Source: Achromobacter kerstersii
GTDB lineage: Bacteria > Pseudomonadota > Gammaproteobacteria > Burkholderiales > Burkholderiaceae_B
NCBI RefSeq assembly: GCF_902859595.1
Contig: NZ_CADIJQ010000015.1
Coordinates: forward strand, 37,904-101,903
Length of the DNA stretch: 64,000 nucleotides
Direction of reading: 5' to 3'
The notes under the pieces are model-generated. The model was not told the origin of the DNA. It saw nothing but the letters and a program-made list of their open reading frames with translations, and did not search any database. Shown here in pieces: positions 61,980 to 64,000 of this stretch. Numbering within the stretch: the first letter of the stretch is position 1; every line of letters starts with the position of its first letter. The position numbers were made by a program, and so were the translations under genes.

Positions 61980-63388
61980 GCGCATCCGATTTCACGCAAC
62001 GCCTCACCCAAGCGCTGGGCCCCGACACCGTCTACACCGCCGAGTCGGACATCACGCCGTGGCTGTCCGACTGGCGCGGCCTGTACAACGGCCACGCGCA
62101 AGCCGTGGTGCGCCCGCGCAACACCGCAGAAGTCGCCGCCTGCCTGGCCTTGTGCCAGCAAGAGGGCGTGCCGGTGGTGCCGCGCGGTGGTAACACGGGC
62201 TTGTGCGGCGGCGCGACACCAGACAGCGGAACGAAGAACGTCGTGCTGAGCCTGGACCGCATGAACGCCGTGCGATCCATCGACACGGTCGCCAACACGA
62301 TGGTTGCCGAAGCCGGCGCCATCCTTGGCAACCTGCGCCGCGCGGCGCAGGACGCCGGGCGCTTGTTGCCCTTGAGCCTGGCGGCGGAAGACTCCAGCCA
62401 GATCGGCGGCAACGTCGCCACGAACGCAGGCGGCGTGAACGTGGTGCGCTACGGCATGGCGCGTGAATTGGTGCTGGGCCTGGAAGCCGTGCTGCCCACG
62501 GGCGAAATCTTCAACGGCCTGCGCACGCTGCGCAAGGACAACACGGGCTACGACCTGAAGCAGTTGCTGATCGGCTCCGAAGGCACGCTGGGCGTGATCA
62601 CCGCCGTGGCGCTGCGCTTGTTCCCGCGCACCGATGTCCGTTCCGTGGTGCTGACGGCCGTCGAGTCACCGGCGCAGGCGTTGCAGCTGTTCGAGATTCT
62701 GTTCGAACAATGCGGCGCGCGTCTGCAAGCGTTCGAGTACTTCTCGGGCGATTGCCTGGACCTGGTGCTGACGCATGCCGAGGGCGTGCAGGAACCCTTT
62801 GATCAGCGCTATCCCGCGTATGTGTTGGTAGAGCTGGCGGATACGGCGGATGAAGCGGGTCTGACGACGTTGCTGGAGAACGTGATTGGCACGGCGCTGG
62901 AACGCGGCCTGTGCCTGGACGCAGCAGTGTCGGCGTCGTTGTCGCAATTGCAGACGTTGTGGAAGTTGCGCGAAGAAATTTCGGAAGCCCAACGCGCCGA
63001 CGGCCCGCACCTGAAGCACGATGTGTCGCTGCCGATTGAACGCATTCCGGATTTCATGGTGTCGGCGGAAGCACGCGTGCGCGCGCTGTACCCAGATATC
63101 CGCCCCTTCATCTTCGGCCACTTCGGCGACGGCAACCTGCACTACAACCTGTCCCGCCCGGCAGGCGCGGCACGCGACTGGGTAGCGGTGAACGGCGCGG
63201 CGATTACGGATGCGGTGTTGGACGAAGTGAATCGTTATGGCGGGAGTATTTCAGCGGAACACGGGATTGGGCAGCTGAAGCGCGAGCATTTCTTGCATAG
63301 CAAGGATGCCGTGGAATTGAGGTTGATGCGGGAGATCAAGAAGGTGATGGACCCGGCGGGGATTATGAATCCTGGGAAGTTGTTGTAG
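61976..63388 (+). CDS. FAD-binding oxidoreductase, D-2-hydroxyacid dehydrogenase type (GlcD-like)
   Basis: A 470-residue flavoprotein. The FAD domain has VPRGGNTGLCGGATPD and SSQIGGNVATNAGGVNVVRYG. The C-terminal metal/substrate part has FGHFGDGNLHYNLSRP, and ISAEHGIGQLKRE closes the flavin site. The chain ends PAGIMNPGKLL, as in D-2-hydroxyglutarate/D-lactate dehydrogenases. It is translationally coupled to the upstream FCD-type regulator. The substrate is probably D-2-hydroxyglutarate, D-lactate or glycolate; the sequence alone does not decide. Confidence 0.93.
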   Translation: MSASDFTQRLTQALGPDTVYTAESDITPWLSDWRGLYNGHAQAVVRPRNTAEVAACLALCQQEGVPVVPRGGNTGLCGGATPDSGTKNVVLSLDRMNAVRSIDTVANTMVAEAGAILGNLRRAAQDAGRLLPLSLAAEDSSQIGGNVATNAGGVNVVRYGMARELVLGLEAVLPTGEIFNGLRTLRKDNTGYDLKQLLIGSEGTLGVITAVALRLFPRTDVRSVVLTAVESPAQALQLFEILFEQCGARLQAFEYFSGDCLDLVLTHAEGVQEPFDQRYPAYVLVELADTADEAGLTTLLENVIGTALERGLCLDAAVSASLSQLQTLWKLREEISEAQRADGPHLKHDVSLPIERIPDFMVSAEARVRALYPDIRPFIFGHFGDGNLHYNLSRPAGAARDWVAVNGAAITDAVLDEVNRYGGSISAEHGIGQLKREHFLHSKDAVELRLMREIKKVMDPAGIMNPGKLL

Positions 63389-63471
63389 GCGGGATTTTGT
63401 TGAGTGGTCGAGGGGCTTCGTGAGCTTGGTTTCTTGGGGCGGTCGGTTGATCTTCGTAGGTCGCCCATCGT

Positions 63472-63632
63472 CGCGGTGGCCCTGACTGCGCGCGCCCACG
63501 ATTGCGGTCCGGAGCCTTCGCTCCGGACGTCCCTAGGCGGCCCCCCCTTCGTCATCTTCGTCACCCGCCTTCGGCGGGTTCCTTCAGATTCCCTCGGGCG
63601 CATCGAGGTTGCGCGCAGTCAGGGCCACCGCG
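63472..63632. repeat. Nested palindrome, possible structured RNA
   Basis: A perfect 22-bp outer stem (63472–63493 with 63611–63632) encloses two perfect hairpins: a 9-bp one at 63507–63515/63520–63528 with a CTTC loop, and a 7-bp one at 63563–63569/63573–63579. It lies 84 bases after the FAD oxidase stop and is not inside any convincing gene. It may be a transcribed cloverleaf-like element or a mobile palindrome. Confidence 0.75.
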
Positions 63633-63963
63633 CCGACGGGCTGCCGCTGTCTTGGCATGTCGCGCTGCTAGGGTGTGCCTTAGCCACGAGTGCTGCGGGG
63701 CCCGCCGAGTGGCGGCCGCGCGGGCGGCCTTACTCGGCATACGCATTGGTGGGCGTTTGCGCGGTAGTCGCTTTCGCGAATGTGCAGAGCGGTTTTCTAA
63801 TGCTCCCGCCGCAGGTTTTTGGGGGGTAAAGGGTGGCGCGCGGCGCGAACTGTCTTGCGCATGCCAACCCATTGCGCGCCACGCACTGGGGGAGTGTCAG
63901 TTTTTTTGTGTTTAAGGCACTCAGTGCCTGATCCCGTGGAGGATCAGGCGTGTTGATGCTATC
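63633..63963. other. Gene-poor stretch with two hairpins
   Basis: Short frames here have no family sequence or RBS. There is a 9-bp stem (63926–63934 with 63941–63949) and an overlapping 5-bp stem (63916–63920 with 63924–63928), close to the likely end of a minus-strand gene. Nothing else is recognisable. Confidence 0.5.
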
Positions 63964-64000
63964 TCAGCGATACGGGTCAGTGAAGCGTTCAGCGTAAATA
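63964..64000 (-). CDS. Possible C-terminus of a minus-strand gene (cut by the window end)
   Basis: On the minus strand an open frame enters from the window edge and reads IYAERFTDPYR before a TGA at 63966–63964. The composition looks protein-like, and the hairpin at 63926–63949 would lie just behind it. Only 11 codons are visible, so no product can be named. Confidence 0.3.
   Translation of the reverse strand, partial: IYAERFTDPYR

Noticed and set aside
63404..63829. A 141-codon frame after the FAD oxidase
   Set aside because: It runs through the nested palindrome and has no RBS or recognisable domain.

Overview
The window is high-GC, densely coded chromosomal DNA that looks like a betaproteobacterium of the Alcaligenaceae, most likely Achromobacter or a close relative of Bordetella. 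The grounds are two Bug/TctC periplasmic binding proteins, the block rsmB–DUF4390–NtrY-like–short NtrX-like–trkA–trkH, the block gpsA–secB–grxC–rhodanese / gpmA–envC–ctpA–moeB, and codon use dominated by GC-ending codons. The genus is an inference from gene content.

Layout. 1–9810: a giant FAD/Fe-S oxidoreductase (5' end missing), a Bug protein, YggS, a class I/II aminotransferase, an amino-acid ABC binding protein, a small membrane protein and an HMG-CoA-lyase-type enzyme. 9945–12821: dprA on the minus strand, divergent from def–fmt. 12879–15912: a compact minus-strand run (CYTH, PNPOx-like, HAD, NTF2-like, LOG). 16147–18133: a ferritin-like protein and rimO. 18511–34647: a complete two-partner contact-dependent inhibition (CDI) locus with an outer-membrane transporter (CdiB), a 4643-residue CdiA exoprotein and an overlapping immunity gene. 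34648–38700: AT-richer DNA holding displaced CdiA pieces, orphan toxin tails and immunity genes, palindromes and stop-codon-damaged frames. 38773–47381: a LysE-type exporter, then rsmB, DUF4390, the two-component pair and the Trk K+ system. 47709–54837: a YbdK ligase, a methyltransferase, ComF, TrmL, a second Bug protein, gpsA, secB, grxC and a rhodanese. 55022–59842: gpmA, envC, ctpA, moeB. 59983–63388: a diguanylate cyclase, a GntR-family regulator and a translationally coupled FAD oxidase. The last 600 bases hold a large nested palindrome and the probable end of a minus-strand gene.

The most unusual part is 18.5–38.7 kb. In enterobacteria dprA–def–fmt–rsmB–trkA are adjacent; here 26.7 kb separates fmt from rsmB, and the CDI locus lies in that gap. 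Behind the intact cdiA/cdiI pair I can place four diverged fragments of the cdiA gene (A, B, C, D), four distinct toxin remnants and at least three further immunity-type genes. Fragments A, B and C tile one continuous stretch of cdiA (31781–32810), but in scrambled order, and their ends fall at two shared sites (a TTCAC…TGAAC site and a CATTCG site). Palindromes with a GTCAGACT core lie at or near the module borders. This looks like a record of repeated toxin/immunity cassette exchange. Other notable items are a 183-bp palindrome filling the gpmA–envC gap, a probably leaderless GntR regulator with a palindrome in its promoter, an NtrX-like regulator lacking the AAA+ domain, and a ~249-residue super-repeat inside CdiA.
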